Shown: piece by piece, positions 5,985 through 7,759 of the stretch
Numbering within the stretch: the stretch's first letter is position 1
Layout: each line of letters opens with the position of its first letter
NCBI GenBank assembly: GCA_022567015.1
Contig: JADFHR010000155.1
Span: forward strand, 1 to 7,759
Source of the DNA: Pseudomonadota bacterium
GTDB lineage: Bacteria; Pseudomonadota; Alphaproteobacteria; Rhodospirillales; 2-02-FULL-58-16
DNA: 7,759 bases
Reading direction: 5' to 3'
Position numbers and translations under genes: made by a program
Notes under the pieces: generated by a model
Databases searched by the model: none
What the model was told of the DNA's origin: nothing
What the model saw: only the letters and a program-made list of their open reading frames with translations

Positions 5985-6032
5985 AAAGGAATGCGTGGCT
6001 CTACGCCAAAAGGAATGCGTGGCTGTACGCCA
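5985..6032. repeat. 24-bp tandem repeat, two copies, in cobS leader
   Basis: Bases 5985-6008 and 6009-6032 are head-to-tail copies differing at one position (C6001 against G6025). Each starts AAAGGAATGCGTGGCT and ends TACGCCA. Each unit contains GCGT and ACGC six bases apart, so each can form a small 4-bp hairpin. The array lies between the J-domain gene stop (6048) and the cobS start (5952), wholly in non-coding DNA, and would be transcribed in the cobS leader. Confidence 0.8.
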
Positions 6033-6047
6033 AGCAGGCTGGCGGGG

Positions 6048-6608
6048 TCAAGAGGCTAGGCCACTCATGATGGTCTCATAGGCCTGATTGATCTGCTTGA
6101 ATTTCTCCTCCGAGGCCTTGTCGCCGCCGTTGGCGTCGGGGTGGTGACGCTTGACCAGCTCCTTGTAGCGGGCCTTTACCGCGTCCATGGTCAGCGGCGG
6201 GTGCAGATCCAGGAACACCATGGCCTTTTCCTCCACCGTGCGGGGCCGCCGCCCCCACGCCCGCCGCCGGGCGCCGTTCTTGAGGCCGAAATCGTCGCCC
6301 ATGGGATGGAGGTTGAAATGGAACATACGGGCCGCCACGCCGAGGCGCCAGGTGGGCCGGCGCCATACGGTGTCCAGGCGCACGTCTTCCTCGACCTCGT
6401 CCTCGCTCATGCCGGCGTAATAGTTCCACGCCGCATTGTACTGGCGCACGTGGGCGAGGCAGAACCAGCGGTAGCTGCGCAGCTCCGCCCGCGACCGCGG
6501 GGCCCGGTGCCGGCCCTCCTCGCGGCACTGCGGCCAGTCACAGAGACAGGCCTCCGGCTGCGATGCGCCGGTGGATGGTGAAACCTCTCTGCGGACGTTG
6601 CCCGACAT
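6048..6608 (-). CDS. J-domain protein with N-terminal zinc-finger-like motif
   Basis: This 186-residue protein has a C-terminal J domain (about 128-184) with the HPD motif at 156-158, in the context RYKELVKRHHPDANGGD, and the helix KFKQINQAYETI. J domains stimulate Hsp70 (DnaK) ATPase, so this is a co-chaperone for an unknown client. The N-terminal part has Cys21, Cys23, Cys28, Cys50 and His53 (CLCDWPQC ... FCLAHV), spaced like a small zinc-binding fold, followed by a charged middle region. It lacks the Gly/Phe and four-repeat zinc domains of true DnaJ. Genes of this type sit upstream of cobS-cobT in many alphaproteobacteria, by my recollection of the family. This suggests but does not prove a link to cobaltochelatase assembly. 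The ATG at 6608 gives a complete N-terminus; no clear ribosome binding site precedes it. Confidence 0.9.
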   Translation of the reverse strand: MSGNVRREVSPSTGASQPEACLCDWPQCREEGRHRAPRSRAELRSYRWFCLAHVRQYNAAWNYYAGMSEDEVEEDVRLDTVWRRPTWRLGVAARMFHFNLHPMGDDFGLKNGARRRAWGRRPRTVEEKAMVFLDLHPPLTMDAVKARYKELVKRHHPDANGGDKASEEKFKQINQAYETIMSGLAS

Positions 6609-6614
6609 GGCCTG

Positions 6615-6643
6615 ACTATGGCCGTTCGGGCGCTGTCTGGCAA
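6615..6643 (-). promoter_or_regulatory. Candidate sigma70-type promoter of J-domain-cobS-cobT genes
   Basis: On the minus strand TTGCCA (6638-6643; five of six consensus) and CATAGT (6615-6620; four of six) are separated by exactly 17 bases. Only six bases lie between the -10 box and the ATG at 6608, so transcription would start at or next to the start codon. This fits the absence of a good ribosome binding site. It is a match by eye only, in GC-rich DNA where such boxes are rare. Confidence 0.4.
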
Positions 6644-6695
6644 GCGGGGCCGGCCGCCCGGCACCTCTTTTCGGGGTGATTCAGAAAGGTGTCTT

Positions 6696-7589
6696 TCAGC
6701 CTTTGCGCACGTCGCCGACGACGACCAGCGCCACGCCGGCGGTGATCAGGCCCAGCCCGACGATTATGGTTGCCGACAGGGGCTCGGCCAGGAACAGGGC
6801 GGAAATCAGGACGCCGGCGACGGGCACGCCCAACGCGCCCATGGCGGTGCTCGTGGCCGGCAGACTCCGGCTCACGGTGACGAAGGCCCAGTAGCAGAAC
6901 GCCGAGGCCGCCAGCCCGTTGTAGGCGAGGATGGCGGCCAGGGTGCCCGACCAGCGCACGGGAGGACCGCCCTCGACCCAGGCGGCGAGGGCGGTGAGCA
7001 GGATGCCGCCGATCAACATCTGCCAGGGCATCAGCTCGAGCGACGTCATGACCCAGCGGTGGAGGCGAACATGGACAATGCCCACCGCCCATCCCAGCGC
7101 CGCCAAAAGCAGAAGCCCGTTGCCGATGAGCGCCGGGGTTTGGGAATAGTCGAAGGTGGCCGGATTGAACAGGACACCGATACCGCCGAGCCCCAGGCCC
7201 AGGCCGGCCAGCCTTCGCGTGGTCATCGGCTCGTTCAACAGGACCACCGCCATGGGTGTGATCCACAACGGTGTGGTATAGGCCAGGATGGCCGAGCGCC
7301 CGGCGTCGACGTACTGGAGGCTGAAATGGATAATGCCGAGAAAGAGGGCGATCTGCAGGACGCCGACGGAGATCAGGATCGGCAAGTCCCGCCGTTCGGG
7401 GATGCGCAGCCGTCCCCGCGCCGCCACCAAGGCGAACAGGCAGGCGCCTCCCAACAGCACCCGCGCCGCCGCGAACCACAGCGGCGGCATATACAGGAGA
7501 CCCACCTTCATCACCGGCCAGTTGACGCCCCACAACAGAATGACGCTGGCCAGCAGAAGATAGGCCCGACGGTGGGTCACCGGCGCCAT
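6696..7589 (-). CDS. EamA family (DMT superfamily) transporter
   Basis: This 297-residue permease has the two-fold EamA/DMT architecture, with about ten membrane helices in two repeats (roughly residues 8-140 and 148-288). The first repeat opens with the typical LLWGVNWPVMKVG (18-30), and NEPMTTRRLAGLGLGLGGIGVL marks the end of the first repeat. The matching segment AEPLSATIIVGLGLITAGV marks the end of the second. Members export amino acids, nucleotides or other metabolites across the inner membrane; the substrate here cannot be read from sequence. The ATG at 7589 is chosen because GAGGA lies about 11 bases upstream. An in-frame GTG at 7607 would add MRKRTI and cannot be excluded. It ends 87 bases before the J-domain start, where the candidate promoter lies, so it is probably a separate unit. 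Confidence 0.92.
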   Translation of the reverse strand: MAPVTHRRAYLLLASVILLWGVNWPVMKVGLLYMPPLWFAAARVLLGGACLFALVAARGRLRIPERRDLPILISVGVLQIALFLGIIHFSLQYVDAGRSAILAYTTPLWITPMAVVLLNEPMTTRRLAGLGLGLGGIGVLFNPATFDYSQTPALIGNGLLLLAALGWAVGIVHVRLHRWVMTSLELMPWQMLIGGILLTALAAWVEGGPPVRWSGTLAAILAYNGLAASAFCYWAFVTVSRSLPATSTAMGALGVPVAGVLISALFLAEPLSATIIVGLGLITAGVALVVVGDVRKG

Positions 7590-7676
7590 GATGGTCCGTT
7601 TCCTCACGCCTAGTACTCACTTTCACGATTTCGCGCACCATACGACGGTCTTGCGAGGTTTCCGGCTAGGAGCGCG

Positions 7677-7712
7677 GCGCGCCGTGATGCTGGAGCATCA
7701 CAAGCGGCGCGC
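7677..7712. repeat. Long bulged hairpin upstream of EamA gene
   Basis: GTGATGCT (7684-7691) pairs perfectly with AGCATCAC (7694-7701) around GG. GCGCGCC (7677-7683) then pairs with GGCGCGC (7706-7712), leaving AAGC (7702-7705) as a bulge. This gives 15 paired bases in all. It lies about 88 bases before the EamA start on the minus strand. It could be the transcript end of a gene beyond the window or an upstream regulatory structure; no T-run follows it. Confidence 0.55.
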
Positions 7713-7728
7713 GACGACGCCGGGGGCC

Positions 7729-7745
7729 GCGGGGGCGTCCCCCGC
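7729..7745. repeat. Perfect GC hairpin, 7-bp stem, at window end
   Basis: GCGGGGG (7729-7735) pairs with CCCCCGC (7739-7745) around CGT. It resembles the GC hairpin at 19-37 in style (a G-run, three bases, a C-run) but not in detailed sequence. With the hairpin at 7677-7712 it makes the whole end of the window look like a non-coding junction between genes. I see no gene in 7590-7759. Confidence 0.45.
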
Positions 7746-7759
7746 ATACCGTAGCCGGG

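Noticed and set aside
5985..6032. CRISPR array
   Set aside because: The two copies abut with no spacer between them and there are no cas genes in the window.
5953..6047. Cobalamin riboswitch upstream of cobS
   Set aside because: The 95-base gap is too short for one and I see no B12-box sequence; it holds only the 24-base tandem repeat.
6616..7641. Minus-strand frame of 341 codons overlapping the EamA gene
   Set aside because: It is a frame-shifted shadow of the clear membrane transporter, Arg/Gly/Pro-rich and without membrane helices.

Overview
The window is a high-GC bacterial chromosome segment, most likely from an alphaproteobacterium of the Rhodospirillales type. The grounds are the order J-domain protein, cobS, cobT (the AAA+ and von Willebrand factor A (VWA) subunits of the aerobic cobaltochelatase), the HpnL-like membrane protein and the strong GC bias. 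Taxonomy is inferred from gene content only. All eight genes I support lie on the minus strand, so transcription runs from high to low coordinates.

Layout in transcription order. From 7759 to 7590 is a gene-free segment with two strong GC hairpins. An EamA/DMT-family permease follows (7589-6696), and after an 87-base gap comes a small zinc-finger-like J-domain protein (6608-6048). A 95-base gap then holds two head-to-tail 24-base repeats, followed by cobS (5952-4945) and cobT (GTG start, 4922-3078). A short hairpin sits just past the cobT stop. Next is an overlapping pair of small genes of lower GC content, DUF4160 (3032-2787) and DUF2442 (2815-2549).

The largest gap (2184-2548) is filled almost entirely by an elaborate palindromic element (2203-2467). 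It has 25-base terminal inverted repeats and two internal long hairpins with nearly the same tip. It ends only 19 bases before the start of an HpnL/YbhN-like membrane protein (2183-1197). The last gene is a secreted esterase-like/phytase-like protein (1084-113). Two copies of another palindrome follow the 3' ends of these last two genes.

How the genes work together: CobS and CobT are expected to form the ATPase chaperone part of cobaltochelatase, which with CobN (not in this window) inserts cobalt into hydrogenobyrinic acid a,c-diamide during aerobic vitamin B12 synthesis. The J-domain protein is probably co-transcribed and may be linked to that machine. The other genes look functionally independent. 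The signals the genes do not explain are mainly non-coding: the 265-base palindromic element, the pair of gene-end palindromes, the 24-base tandem repeat, and the DUF4160-DUF2442 islet.
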